Origin: Trebouxia sp. TZW2008
Taxonomy: Eukaryota; Chlorophyta; Trebouxiophyceae; Trebouxiales; Trebouxiaceae
Direction: 5' to 3'
Length of the DNA: 64,000 nucleotides
Assembly: GCA_002118135.1 (NCBI GenBank)
Contig: BDIU01000021.1
Location: 62,001-126,000 of the forward strand
The position numbers and the translations under genes are program-made. The notes beneath the pieces were generated by a model, which did no database searches, was not told the DNA's origin, and saw nothing but the letters and a program-made list of their open reading frames with translations. Positions within the stretch are counted from its first letter, which is position 1. Every line of letters begins with the position of its first letter. Shown here in pieces: positions 1 through 11,081 of the stretch.

Positions 1-842
1 GGCAGTACTGTCCTTGCTGACTGGCTGCCTGAGACCTGCTGATTGCATCTTCCAAAGCTGAAGCTTTCTTAGCTAGGCTAGATCTGTCACCCTCAAGCCT
101 CACCCTGACGTCTTCAAGGGTTGCAACCGAGGCCAAAAGCTCATGAGTATGCGCTTGAGAGGCAGTGAGATCAGCTTGAGACCGCTTGAGGAGTTCCGAC
201 AACGCATCATTCTGCTTGTAAGCTGCTTGCGCTTCATTCTGTGCTGACTGCAAAGCCTTCTTGGCTGAAGAGACCTCAGTTCCAAGCTGTGCTATCTTGG
301 CTTTATCAGCCTTGCTGACAACTTCAGAGATAGCGGAAGGCGCTGTTTGACGGTGAATCAAGCTGGGGAAGGATAGTCCTGAATTAGCAAGATGAAACAA
401 AGCCTGCTGACTGCTGAGGCTGAGTTTGTCAAAGCTGTCACGGACAGAAGATCCCTCAGGCACTAATTTTGAGCCTTGAGTGACAAGCTGCTGAAATGCT
501 TGTTGGCTGTTGCTACTGAGCTTGTCAAAGGCTTCTGAGAATGGACCATTGAGTGATGGACCTGTATGACGCAACAAAGTGTCTACGCAAGCGCATACAT
601 GACAGGTTGCAACAGTCTTTGTGCGTGTGTAATAACGCAGTGAAGACAACAGCAAAGATCAATAGCAAACTACAGTGCATGGCCATACCTGAATGATATC
701 TTATGGTTTGATAGCCAAGAGCAGAAGCAGTGATACTCAAAGCTATCAGAGCTACTGTAAAGAGACGCTGCCAATGGCGGACTTTGCTGTGAAGCTGATC
801 ACCCCAACGAGCAAGCTCTGGACTGTTTGCTAGACCGGTCAA
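1..842 (-). CDS. Membrane-anchored coiled-coil protein, N-terminal part (partial at window edge)
   Basis: Two exons are visible: 842-689 from an ATG, then 561-1, which stays open to the window edge. The junction is phase 1 with donor CAG|GTATGG and acceptor ATACAG|GTCC, and reading frame is kept across it. The first exon encodes about 25 residues, then a hydrophobic stretch (LFTVALIALSITASALGYQT) that could be a membrane anchor. The second exon carries two related segments around FDKLSSNSQQAF and FDKLSLSSQQAL, followed by a long Ala/Gln/Ser/Leu-rich heptad-like region typical of coiled coil (for example KIAQLGTEVSSAKKALQ). I do not recognise the family. The remainder lies outside the window. 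It is divergently arranged with the monooxygenase gene, with about 1 kb between start codons. Confidence 0.5.
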
Positions 843-1844
843 GGCTGCTGTGGTTGCTTGCTTTCTCCTGCAGACCAGATGTCAAAAGCTAAGCTGAAGC
901 AAAATTTGAACTGCACTTGCTAGCTGGTAGCTTGCACATGCCTATTTCCAGGGCAAACACAGCGACAAGCACTGGTACCTAGCCACATATGAGTCTACGC
1001 TCTGCTGGCCTGGAGAAAATGCTAACTCCTCCCCGGCCGCGGGTCGCCTCCGTGGAGGCATGCTTCAAAGATCTACCTGCGGCCAGCGCAATGTATCAGT
1101 TGCTGTTCTGTCGCACTGTATTTTGTGCTCATAATGTGTCGCGGATGAACGACAAAGCAGCTTGCAACTTGCTGTTATGCGGCACTAAAGCGGCGAACTT
1201 TCAAGATCTAAGTTTCGCATGCCATGTACCAGTGACTATGCTGCTTCGAGGCGTCACTGCTGAACATTATTGCCACGCCGGCAGCGGAAACACTTGTTGA
1301 CACAAGTCCCGAGCTGATCCGCACGGACAACTCAAATTGCTCGCCCTGCTCAGCCTGGACAAGCCTCAAGCAGGCCTGAGCTCAGCACGCTGATGTCCGA
1401 CAGGCATGCTGCGCTCTCATGTCGTGCTCAAGTACGCTCAACACGTCTGCAGCGGCTTTCTCACAGAACAAAGCTTCCGCCTGCGTGGCCCTCTGTCGTG
1501 ACTGAGGTTTGAGCTTGCATGCGTCGAGACGGAAACACGCCACAATTCGTACTAACAACAAGGGCGCTAATCAAGAAGGCAGGGCCTGCATTGAGAGCCA
1601 GTTTGACCCATCCCCTGCCACTCCCCCTTGGCCCCTAGCAACCCCACCACCACCTGAACGCTGAGGTAAGGCTCCTTGCGCTACCAGATCGAAGACTTTT
1701 GCTGCCCGGCACAGTTGCTGTATAGCCCTTTTCGTCTAAAAAAGTACAACAGCTGTGCCGGGCAGCGGTAGCGCTCGCCATAAGTCGACCAAACAGCTGT
1801 GACCACACTGATCAACATTATCAGTCTATATCAAGGTCGCCACG
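843..1844. promoter_or_regulatory. CG-rich intergenic region between two divergent genes
   Basis: About 1 kb without a convincing gene. It lies between the start of the coiled-coil protein gene (-) and the start of the monooxygenase gene (+). The part from about 1020 to 1560 is clearly richer in CG dinucleotides than the gene bodies, as are the other divergent-gene gaps in the window. An open frame at 989-1300 has no family features and is probably not coding. No clear TATA box was identified. Confidence 0.4.
1701..1766. repeat. Perfect 14-bp inverted repeat upstream of the monooxygenase start
   Basis: The left arm GCTGCCCGGCACAG (1701-1714) is matched exactly by CTGTGCCGGGCAGC (1753-1766), separated by 38 bp. 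The structure ends 78 bp before the predicted ATG at 1845. It could form a GC-rich hairpin in the 5' untranslated region or be a palindromic binding site; nothing in the sequence decides. Confidence 0.6.
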
Positions 1845-4800
1845 ATGGTGCACAAGCTCGCTGTGGTATCGGGCGGAGGACCCGCCGGTGCAGTGACGGC
1901 AATTTTGCTGGCAAAGCAAGGCTGGCAGGTTCAGGTACTGCAGCTGCCCTTGGCAACTGCTTCAGAGATCTCTGCTGGCTATGCTTGTGCACAACTGGCC
2001 CATGATGACCTGAAGGTCAAAGGGCACAATTTGCCATGCGCTGGGTTGGGGGTGCAATTTTGCTGATGTTCAATGCATTTATTGCAGGTGTTTGAGCAGG
2101 CAAGCCTTCCTGCTGCGCGGCCATCTCAGCAGGACCAGCGGGCTTACAGGCTGACGCTCAACTCTCGAGCAATGCGTGTTCTCAAGCTCGCTCATGTGAA
2201 TATGCTGCCAATCATTGAAAAGCAAGGCGGGTTCCTTGGTGAGGATCCTCTTCCGCTACTTGTTGCTGCAATTGCTGCAGCTCAAAAACCCATGCATCAT
2301 CCTGCTAGACCTCAACTTGAAATTTGACCTGCTTAGCAGCAAAGCCAGGTCCTGCCACACCTTTCAACATTGAGTTATTGAAACTGCTCTTGCTGCAGAG
2401 GCAACAATCTTTAAGGCGAAGGGAGACAAAGCAGTATCTGGAGGGCAAAAGATACCTGTGACAGATGATGCACTCAGTGTGAGGGCCTACCGTGATGAAT
2501 TAGCCTTATGTGTGATCAAGGAGGCACAGCGCCTCTTCCCAAATGCCATTGAGTTCCACTTTAATGCCCCCATACAGAAAGTGGACCTACATAGGCGCTT
2601 GATTTATCATGGCCCTCCATCAGAGCCAGATGCAACACAGGTGCACATCTCTCCAAGCTCATTTTCATGCTGTTGAATGCAGCAGGTGCACAACACCTTT
2701 CCTCGCTCATGTCGATGGATCCCAATGCAGCAGGTGCACATCTCTCCCAGCTCATGTTGTTGATGTCCAATGCAGCTGCAATTTGATGGGAATTGTGCAA
2801 GCAGCTGAGGCACATCATTCAAGCAAATTTTGTCAGGGGATATGTGCAGCCCACCTGTTTGTCAAAAGTTATTGTCCCATTGGTCCTTCGAGACTTTTTG
2901 AGCAATCTGGCTATCATGCGACGGAACTGAGTGATCAGCTGACCATGTTTGCTCCAGGTTCATTGTGCTGACAACAGGCAGATCTCAGTCCTGCAGAAGA
3001 GGGCAGATATGCTTGAGCAATTGAGCTTGGCTTGTTGACATTATGCTGTGCTTGCCACTGCTGTGGTCTTTTCTCTTTGGTAAAGAGGCGCACATCAAAG
3101 TGCATGTGGATCCTCCATGATGTTGTTGAGCTTGCAATGTTACCGCTATGAAAGAAAGAGACTTGGTGCAACAAACTAGAAACATAATTCGCGCTCCTGT
3201 AGGCAAATGTACTGTTGGGGGCATTTGACAGCAGGAAGCTTTGCACTGTCCACATGGATTATGCATGGAAAATTAGGGATCTTGTGTATGTCGTCCCTGC
3301 TCCAGACCTGATCATACTCATGATTCAGGCAAACGCTGACCAGCTGCCTTTGGCTGCTAGACACATGGCACCTGTGCTCTCAAGCCAGGAAGTTCAAGGA
3401 GTTGCACCTGACTCCACGCACCAGACTGCACGCTGCGTCGACTGGTTGAAAGATTGATTTGATGACTGATGGACTAATTGCTTGATTCATTTGACAATTG
3501 ATTGAATGATGTTGTTGCAGGTGCCGTATGATTTGTTGATTGGGGCTGATGGAGCAGGCAGTGTTACAAGATCAGCTTTACAGCATGCAATGCCATTATT
3601 AAATTGCTTGCTTATGTCTTAGGTGCCATATGACTTGTTGGTGGGGGCTGATGGGGCAGGCAGTGTTGTGAGGTCAGCTTTGCAGCGAGTCATGCCTGCA
3701 AGGTACATGCGGCGCTACACACACAAGCAGGTCTACTCCATGGGTCAAGTCGCTCCTTGCTCACCAGAAGAGATCCCGCCGCACTCTGTCATTCAAGCTC
3801 ACGCTGCAAAGGTACAGCATTTGTTTCAGGCATGGATAGAAGGCACACTGCTTGCACTGTGTCATTTGGTCATCATTCCCAACATCATCACCATCAACAA
3901 CATCACTTTTAAATGCTTTCTAGCAAGGTTCCATGACTCAGCTCCATGAAGACGCAAAGAACTGCCTTCAGCCAATTCTGTGATCAGCAGAACAAGCATG
4001 CTCAAGACGACGCTGATTACATGTCCATCATGTGAAAGACACAGAAACAGGAGGATACTCAACCAGATGACAGTATCGCAAGATGCAGTATCAAATCACA
4101 CATACTTATTCCCATGGCCATTGTGCAGGAAGGCATGGTCATATGGGATGCACAAGGCAGCAATGACTGCCGTGTCGGCCTGGTTCTGCCCAAAGAGCGT
4201 GCTGCAGCCCTCAGGTGAGCTCATAAGCAATTAAACAAGTGTTGCATCCTTCTGTCTTCACTCAGGTGTCTGTTCGTCTGGCTGTCTGTCTGTCGCTGTG
4301 TCTGTCTGTCTGTGCAAGAGTCTGTCTGTCTGTCTGTCCATCGCTATATGTGCAAGCCAATCTCTGCTGTCACCAGTTTGGAGGCTGAGCAGTCTGTGAA
4401 GAGTGTTCACATGCAACGGCTTTGCTGCCAACAAGACTGTCTTCAACCTTGCTACAAATTCTACATAAGTCCACCAATGACATTGTCACATCACAGCTCT
4501 CAGCCGCAGGAACAGCTGTGTCTTAGCTCAAACAGCGCCTTGCACATAAGAACATGTGCAGGAAGGGTGTTACAGAGGGGTCGCTGGACCTTGAAGCAAG
4601 CGCTCCTGCGCTGCTGCACTATACCTGCCAAGCAGCCGTAGAGTCAACGCAGTTGTAGCCAGGAGTCCGCATATGACCATCTTACACATCAGCTCCCACA
4701 GCAGAAATGCTTGTGTTTAGCTAACACAACTCAGTTCACCATAACACATGCAGGAAGGGTGACACAGAGGGCGTTGTCAAGATGCTTGAAGCCAGTGCTC

Positions 4801-7501
4801 CTGCACTGCCACACTATGCCCGCCAAGCAGTCTTGGAATTGGCGCAGTCCAAGCCCAGCTTCTACCCTATGCCTAGTTGGACACATCTTTCCCAACTTCA
4901 TGGTCCCAAGGCAAGTGTCAAAAGAAGTATCTTCTGGAAAAGCCAGCTTTGCAGCATGCCTGTTGTTTTGCGCATGCCTCTTCTACGTGCTATTACCCCA
5001 TCCTCGGCTGGGCTCACCTTGCTGAGCTAAATGGACTAAAGCCAAATCTATAGAACAGGCAACATATCCCGTGAAAAGCTGAGTATACCTGCACCAGCTT
5101 TGCCCTTCAGGCAAGTCTTCAGGACCTTGAGTCATGTTGTACTGACACACTTCAACTACTGGAATAAGGATGTAGCAGTGTCTGCTCTGTGCATTGAGAT
5201 CTACAAATCTTTCTGGTTGAGGTGACTGTGTTGCTCTGCAGTTTGTGCCCCCGGGCAATGCAGCACACGCTGTGTTTTCAGTACTGAGACAAGGCTTTAG
5301 TATAGCCATGAAGTTGCGGCAAATCAGTTGCTATTGCCGTCACAATTATGCATACATTTCCCTTTCACATGAGTATATTACTCTGCAGACTGTGCTCCTA
5401 GAAGAAGCAGCTCACACAACGTCCCCGATTTTATGAGCGCTTGGATGTTGCAAGCTGAATGCAGCCTTGCAGTATGAGGCAGCTTCACTATCAATACCTG
5501 CACATGAACACAAGTGGTTTGCATCAACTTCATTGTATTGCTGTGCAGATTGCGCTTCTGAGCAGTGCAGCTCACACAATGCCCCCAGCGTTAGGGCAAG
5601 GCCTGAATGCAGCCCTGGAGGACTTGGGAGTCTTTGCTCAGTGCTTGGAGCAGCACCAAGGCAATGTGGTGGCGGCGCTGCCAGCTCACACCATGAACAC
5701 AAGTCTGCATCAACTCCATTGTATTGCTCTGCAGGCTGTACTGTTGGGCGATGCAGCACACACAATATCCCCAGTGGTAGGGCAAGGCTTGAACGCAGCC
5801 TTGGAGGATGTGGGAGTCTTTGCTCAGTGCATGGAGCAGCACCAAGGCAATTTGGATGTGGCCACTGCCAGCTGACAACGTGAACACAAGTCTGCATCAA
5901 CTCCATTGTATTGCTCTGCAGGCTGTACTGTTGGGCAATGCAGCACACACAATATCCCCAGTGGTAGGGCAAGGCCTGAACGCAGCCTTGGAGGATGTGG
6001 GAGTCTTTGCTCAGTGCATGGAGCAGCACCAAGGCAATTTGGATGCGGCCACTGCCAGCTGACAACGTGAACACAAGTCTTGAGCATCAACTCCATTGTA
6101 TTGCTCTGCAGACTGAGCTGTTGGGCGATGCAGCACACACAATGTCCTCAGTGCTAGGGCAAGGCCTGAATGCAGCCTTGGAGGATGTGGGAGACTTTGC
6201 TTCAGTGACTTCAGTTCTTCTCTTGTAAACAAGCTGGCATTGCTCTGCAGACTGTGCTTTTGGGCGACGCAGCGCACACAATGTCCCCAGTACTAGGGCA
6301 AGGTTTGAATGCAGCCTTGGAGGATGTGGGGGTCTTTGCTCAGTGCTTGGAGCAGCACCAAAGCAATGTTGATGCGGCGCTGCCAGCTTACAACAAAGCA
6401 CGCTTGCCGGATGTGCAGGCCATCATGCTGGTCAATGAAATGGTTGCCTCGTCTGATGCTGGGCTTACTGTACAGGTGAAGCCTCGTTTCATCACATGCA
6501 TTCAGCACGCATGCTAGACAGGCTCAGCAGGCCCAGCTGGGTAGGCAATGGAGCAGTCAAGTGTCAAGCCTAGCTGCCGCTTTCTTGCAGTGAGCATACA
6601 ATGCAGCAAGTGACTATCAGTCAATCCGTCTGTCCGTCAATGGCTAAAATCATCCATGCATGCATCAATCGCCCTTTCCTGCAGCAAGCATACAATGCAG
6701 CAAAGGTCTAGCATCCAATCGACTGGTCCATCAACGCATTCAGCCATGCATCAATTACACTTTCTTGCAGCGAGCATACACTGCAGCAAGTATCTGTCAA
6801 TCAACCCATCCGCCTGCCACTCGTCCATGCATCAAACGACCAATCAATCAATACATGTGCTGACCAATCATGACTACTGTCTCAACAGTTTTGATGTTTC
6901 TAAACTCAACATGTGAGTGTAGCAATACGCCTGCTCAATTTGCGCTATCTGGTCTCAATCAAGATGCAGTGCAGATTCTGCCCTCATGATATGCACCTTA
7001 CTCAAGTGGTATGCATGGCAGCATGATGAAATGAGACTTGAGCAGTGCTTGTTGCTGCTGAAGTCAAAACGAAAATACAATGCCATAGGCCAGCTGCATT
7101 TTCGTAAACAGGGGCAGCAGAGAACCTGCATTGGCTGAGCAAACAAGTGTCTTTTGAGCATGCATGATTACTTCGGCAGAGCTCTGCTTGTTGCCCTGTT
7201 GAAGACACAGGTCTGATGCTGCAAAGTCAGGTGCTTGAACGTATGTACTGTGCGCATCCAGGATCAGGATTTAGCGCACAAGCTGTGGGTGACTGGTCAC
7301 AAGCTGCTCTTCAAGTTACACATGATCTCCCACACAATACTGAACAAAGCTGCGCCAAGTATGATCCCTGGACCTCAGTTGATCAAGTTGGTGACTGGCG
7401 CTGCACCGTACAGAGCCTTCATATCAGCCTTGTACCAGGATGCCATTTTCACAGCTGGATTACTGATAGCTGCTGTAGCTTTAGTTCTGTACATGGTTTA
7501 G
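1845..7501 (+). CDS. Kynurenine 3-monooxygenase-like FAD-dependent hydroxylase
   Basis: Eight exons join in frame to 459 codons plus stop: 1845-1934, 2088-2238, 2399-2640, 3623-3811, 4129-4214, 4754-4910, 6251-6475, 7262-7501. Residues 5-17 hold the dinucleotide-binding GxGxxG-type motif (VVSGGGPAGAV). Exon 4 starts VPYDLLVGADGAGSVVRSAL, the second FAD/NADPH motif with GADG. Exon 7 carries the third flavin motif GDAAHTMSPVLGQGLNAALE. The last exon ends in a hydrophobic helix (FTAGLLIAAVALVLYMV), matching the C-terminal membrane anchor of eukaryotic kynurenine 3-monooxygenase, which hydroxylates kynurenine at the outer mitochondrial membrane. Substrate specificity is inferred from family resemblance only; another group A aromatic hydroxylase is possible. 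The intron after exon 6 starts with GC (AAG|GCAAGT). A short exon between 6475 and 7262 may be missed. Several introns contain decayed tandem copies of neighbouring exon ends. Confidence 0.78.
2641..2775 (+). repeat. Three tandem copies of the exon 3 donor region (monooxygenase)
   Basis: The exon 3 end ACACAG|GTGCACATCTCTCC is followed by related units starting at 2686 and 2734 (GCAGCAG|GTGCACA...), a period of 45-48 bp. Each repeats the CAG|GTGCAC junction, so the array multiplies donor-like sites just downstream of the real one. Confidence 0.7.
3522..3592 (+). repeat. Pseudo-exon copy of monooxygenase exon 4 start
   Basis: GTGCCGTATGATTTGTTGAT after a TTGCAG acceptor repeats the start of exon 4, which begins about 100 bp downstream at 3623. 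The copy encodes the same GADGAGS motif for about 23 codons, then diverges. Acceptor and frame are intact in the copied part, but no donor follows at the end of the similarity. Confidence 0.8.
4264..4342 (+). repeat. (TGTC)n-type microsatellite in a monooxygenase intron
   Basis: Imperfect runs of TGTC/TGTG tetranucleotides fill this part of the intron between exons 5 and 6. Confidence 0.7.
4559..4640 (+). repeat. Decayed copy of monooxygenase exon 6 start
   Basis: GCAGGAAGGGTGTTACAGAG and the following ~70 bp repeat the exon 6 start at 4751 (CAGGAAGGGTGACACAGAGG). The copy ends in an in-frame TAG where the true exon continues, so it cannot replace exon 6. Confidence 0.75.
5239..6250 (+). repeat. 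Tandem array of copies of the FAD-motif exon (monooxygenase exon 7)
   Basis: Upstream of the full exon 7 (6251-6475), about six shorter copies start after CTGCAG acceptors near 5241, 5388, 5547, 5733, 5921 and 6109. The central ones are spaced 188 bp apart. Copies at 5547, 5733, 5921 and 6109 keep the GxAAHTxxPxxGQGLNAALED core. Those at 5241 and 5388 are badly decayed. Copies 5733 and 5921 encode about 46 residues of exon 7, then meet TGA at a CCAGCTGACAACGTGAACAC junction where exon 7 reads on. Each unit is therefore the intron end plus roughly the first 140 of 225 bp of exon 7. Only the last copy has a good donor (ACAG|GTGAAG). Confidence 0.88.
6583..6800 (+). repeat. Three tandem units with acceptor-like TTGCAG in a monooxygenase intron
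   Basis: The motif CTTGCAGYGAGCATACAATG recurs at about 6587, 6681 and 6767 (period 86-94 bp), each followed by TCAATC/CCATC-rich sequence. They resemble copies of an acceptor plus the start of a short exon, but no intact exon is recognised here. Confidence 0.6.
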
Positions 7502-8706
7502 ACAAACTCTTGATTGTTCAAACCATGTACTGAGCACTCTGGATGTGTGTGTTGATTGTGTCGTCATTATTGTGCATGTTGTACCAGTGATGTTCATCTG
7601 AACTTTTTGCACGTTGCACAGTGTGTTCAATTGCCAGTGTGCAGTTTGAAGTCAAGATGTTATGTGTGCGACGAAGAAAACAACTGCTGGCAAGGTGTGC
7701 GTGCTTCATCAAGTAAACATTTGCTGTGTGTGACAGAGCATCAATGAGCAATCACATCCGCTGAAACAGCAGACAGGGTTGTGCATGGCAGTAACAATCT
7801 TGCAATATGTCTCACAGAGAAACGTTGATCACCTGCTATATGAATCTAGCTCTTTGAACAAATGAAAGTGTGCCAGCAATTCACAGTACTGCAAGTTTCC
7901 AGTCACACTGACCTCAAACCTCTACAAACAATGCTCTTCATCACCTGCTGTGAATTATCACTACTGGAATAATGAATAAGCAGGACATTGCGATAGGGCA
8001 ATATGAGCAACCCAAGCTACTCAACACAGGCAATATTAATGGCTGAGATCTTGCTGCTGTTGTCAACAAAGCTGAAAGAAATAACCAAATTGCGCCACAT
8101 CCTGCGTCTAGCATCGTCAGCAGTAGTTGCCTCCAGAACAGAAGGCAGATGACCTTGAGGGCTGATGCGCCCCAATGCAAACTCCATCTTGACCAGTCGC
8201 TAGTGATCACAAATATCTGCAACCAAACACAGGCTTGTTGACATGTTGCTCGGCAGTGGCAAACTTCGACCTTGACATGATAGCGACATGGCATGTGAGG
8301 GTCCTGTGCATAGCCTCATTGGCTGTGGAGCTATGTGCAAGAGCAAATTGTGACATATCACTGTGCATCAACACGTTAGCATACAATCTTTATTTTAGTC
8401 ACAGGGCGAATGTTTTGATCAGCATCTGTTGCAACAAGGGAACCCCATGTTACCATCCTGTGCTGAGACAAGATGTGCAGTTTATTTATGCAAAAGCAAA
8501 ATGTGCATCATCAAGTTGCGCCCTCACAAGCTCAAGCGTATGCATTCTCAAGCATGAAAAGATGCGCAAGCATGAGTTGGGGCAGCAGTCACAGAGTGCA
8601 CTGTGCAGAAACAGTGCAGGTTGATTGCATGCACTGCTCTGTTGTTGCTAGGCATTGAGCAGGGCGTTACCAAGTGACAGTCCCAGGCCAAAACAAGCCT
8701 TGAATC
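7502..8706. other. Intergenic stretch, no gene recognised
   Basis: Lies between the 3' ends of the monooxygenase (+) and the small secreted protein (-). Only short open frames without family features were found. It presumably holds both 3' untranslated regions. Confidence 0.4.
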
Positions 8707-9216
8707 TCAAGCTGCTGGGGCTGGTGCTGCAGCAGAAGAAGGGACGTTGTTGGGACTACCACCTTCGACTGGTGGCTGCGCTGTAGGGTGAGGGTGCGGT
8801 GCGTGGTCAGGACCGTTGCCAGAGACAGGAGTCGCGGTTGGGTCCGGGCCAGGGCAGCAGGAGACCTCGTGCCCGTCTGCACACAAGTGCACAGTTTGCA
8901 CAGCGATGTTGAGCTAGAGTGACAACAGCAATTGAGTACGACGTGAACCACATGGCGCCAACAGGTAGTGTCCACAACACTTACATTGATCGACACGGAC
9001 GCAGTCACAAATTGGGCCCCTGTGGTCGTCTGCAGCTGAAGCTACAGAAGCCAGCAGCACCATAGCAATCACCGCCACTGCACCCAACCGGATGTTGACC
9101 AATTGTGCCTGCGCATTCGTGCAAGCTCGGCTTGGGCATATGTTAAGCGAGAAGCTGTCGTGGAGGCCGTGTCGCAAAACAACACGCGTGAAAGTCAACG
9201 AGATGTGCATGCGCAT
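8707..9216 (-). CDS. Small secreted Cys- and Pro-rich protein (hypothetical)
   Basis: Two exons: about 9216-8985 and 8876-8707, with donor AAT|GTAAGT and acceptor TGTGCAG|ACGG. The joined frame runs ...CDCVRVDQ-Y-GHEVSCCPGP. A hydrophobic signal-like segment (GAVAVIAMVLLASVASA) precedes ADDHRGPICDC, suggesting secretion with cleavage after ASA. The mature part is under 75 residues, with two CxC/CC pairs and a Pro/Ala/His-rich tail. The start is unsure: the ATG at 9216 gives a long N-terminal extension, and the true start may lie in an upstream exon. No family recognised. Confidence 0.4.
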
Positions 9217-9375
9217 GCCTCAAGCAACGTTCAACCCAGGTGCAACAACAAGCGGCGAATATTCGGCATCGCGACTTTCACAATCACAGGTGCTTGATTG
9301 TGTGCGTTCACCTTGTTTGACGCAACCATCGTGCTGTCTGACGTAGTCTTCGCTGGTGCAAGCTGAAGCTTCTGA

Positions 9376-9642
9376 TCACAAAAGGGCTGCTGTTTTGCGA
9401 GCGATAGCGAAGCGGGAACGTGTTGTGTCTTCTCGCATGCGCTTCGTTGTACGATATATCAACTTGAAAGCATCGAGCACGAGCCTTCGTCGAATATTCG
9501 TGCCCGTTTCTCGAGCTGTCTCACCTGGTGCATTCAATAGATAGTGGTTGACTGTCGCTTCAAGTCGTCTTTGACCTAATGAAATGCATGTGGGTACCAC
9601 ATGCTTGTAATAATCATAAATCATACCCAGCTCGACTGACAA
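9376..9642 (-). CDS. Hypothetical basic 88-residue ORF
   Basis: An uninterrupted frame rich in Arg, Thr and Ala in CG-rich DNA. No family, signal peptide or splice structure recognised. It might be promoter-associated sequence rather than a gene, or lie near the edge of the virus-like block that follows. Confidence 0.15.
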   Translation of the reverse strand: MSVELGMIYDYYKHVVPTCISLGQRRLEATVNHYLLNAPGETARETGTNIRRRLVLDAFKLIYRTTKRMREDTTRSRFAIARKTAALL

Positions 9643-9936
9643 ACGGACGCAAGAAATGCAAGCTGCAGCATCAAAATGTGCATCTTAAGGTTGCCGTGGT
9701 AGAGCCTTGCTTGCTCTGTGTGAGGACTTTTCGTGTAGCACAATTGATTCCTCGCATGTGATCGCGTCATGACCGGACATGTTGACGCAGCAGGACAGCA
9801 AAGATAGCAAGCTGGGTCAATTTTGGAGGCACCCGAAGACTCTGAGAGCAGATCTGGCCCCAAAGTTTGCTCTTGGGTGCACTGCTCATGATAACAAGCA
9901 GCAGGCAATGACAGGTTCAGAAGTCAATGCATGATG

Positions 9937-10740
9937 TCAATGCATGGTGTTTTGCATTGAAATCACAAGCTCTGTATCGGCCACCAACGGATAGATCACT
10001 GACAGAAACTCAACATTGTAAGCATCTATTTCACATTCTGCTGCAGGCAACATTGTGAATAGAATTTTTGTCATTGATTTTGGTCCAACCACTGAGAGTA
10101 AAAACATATGAGCCACAAAACATAACAGGCTCTTGACACCAGCTTTGTATTTGAGCTCTTCTTCGAACCTCACATCTTTGTCATCTATTGGAGCCAGCTG
10201 CGAATGTAACCATTGACGGTCTCCTGATGCCTCTTGAACTTCTCGCATACAGCTGTCCAGCACAACAGTGCTGAAGTTCTTTCCAGGAAATTCCCAGAGT
10301 TCTAACTGAGTTACGTCTCTGACAAGCCGAGCATACAGTTTCGCATAGTCACGGCATAATTTGATGTTTTGAACTAAGGTAGCTATTTTGCTCTCGAGAG
10401 CTGTCTGGCTACGCACTTTGTTAAACCGCTTCAGCTCTTGAAACATGATATCATAGGTTTTTTCTGTAATTTTGTTGAGAATGCCTTTGAGTTTTCGTAA
10501 AATCACAAGATCCGCATCTATCTCTTGATCACTTATGCGGACAATGTCACCTTCTTGTATGGTAACTTGCAACTGCTCTACAAGCTGAGGACATCTTGTC
10601 AAGTACAGTTTGAAGTTCTGCATCTCAGCAGGAACACTGCGCGGGTCGTAATCATGTTTTAGACTGAGCAGCTGCTCAACCCCGTAGACAGCCATGGTAC
10701 CAACGCACATATTCTTTTGAGAATTCCAGTCGACAGACAT
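9937..10740 (-). CDS. MIF4G-domain (eIF4G-like) protein, intronless
   Basis: A 267-residue uninterrupted frame from the ATG at 10740. Residues about 81-100 (LRKLKGILNKITEKTYDIMF) match the start of the MIF4G domain of eIF4G, whose consensus is close to VRGILNKLTPEKFD. The following helices (ESKIATLVQNIKLCRDYAKL, YARLVRDV) fit the HEAT-like repeat. In cellular eIF4G this domain binds eIF4A and RNA during cap-dependent initiation; giant viruses encode similar small proteins. There is no eIF4E-binding YxxxxLL motif that I can see. The C-terminus (ISMQNTMH) ends just where TCAATGCATG-type host repeats begin, so it may be truncated. A TATA-like TTGTATAAGG lies about 35-45 bp before the ATG. Confidence 0.65.
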   Translation of the reverse strand: MSVDWNSQKNMCVGTMAVYGVEQLLSLKHDYDPRSVPAEMQNFKLYLTRCPQLVEQLQVTIQEGDIVRISDQEIDADLVILRKLKGILNKITEKTYDIMFQELKRFNKVRSQTALESKIATLVQNIKLCRDYAKLYARLVRDVTQLELWEFPGKNFSTVVLDSCMREVQEASGDRQWLHSQLAPIDDKDVRFEEELKYKAGVKSLLCFVAHMFLLSVVGPKSMTKILFTMLPAAECEIDAYNVEFLSVIYPLVADTELVISMQNTMH

Positions 10741-10799
10741 TGTTGTGACTTGTGATTGAAGTGCTTATGTCCTTATACAATAGCGCAAAAAATGTCAAG

Positions 10800-11075
10800 C
10801 TATTGGTCATAAACCTTGTCTACCTTTAAAGGCGTAATATTATACTTGATTTCCCATTTTCCTTCTGTCCAGGGTTTGTCGAAAGACGCAGCAATTTCAT
10901 GTGTGGAAAACAGGCCAATAATTTTGGTGTCAAGCTCCGAGTCATAGATGCGTCCGGTCCAGATTGTTCTGACTTCCTCTACAAGATACAGTATCATCAT
11001 TTCAAGCTCCTGGGCACCCTCTGCTATATGTTTACCATATGAGACCTCATTGGTCCACTTTGTGAGGCAGATCAT
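10800..11075 (-). CDS. Hypothetical 91-residue protein of the virus-like block
   Basis: Uninterrupted frame beginning MICLTKWTNEVSYGKH, rich in aromatic and acidic residues (EEVRTIWTGRIYDSEL, FDKPWTEGKWEIKYN). No family recognised. It sits 59 bp upstream of the MIF4G gene on the same strand and diverges from the RRM gene across a 143-bp gap that contains a 15-bp inverted repeat. Compactness and context support it as a real viral-type gene. Confidence 0.45.
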   Translation of the reverse strand: MICLTKWTNEVSYGKHIAEGAQELEMMILYLVEEVRTIWTGRIYDSELDTKIIGLFSTHEIAASFDKPWTEGKWEIKYNITPLKVDKVYDQ

Positions 11076-11081
11076 GGGCTT

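Noticed and set aside
989..1300. A 103-codon plus-strand frame between the first two genes
   Set aside because: No family features, CG-rich promoter-like sequence, no splice partner.
5412..6074. A 220-codon minus-strand open frame made of repeated HPPRLRSGLALP-like units
   Set aside because: It is the antisense of the tandem exon 7 copies of the monooxygenase; the plus-strand frame is the conserved one.
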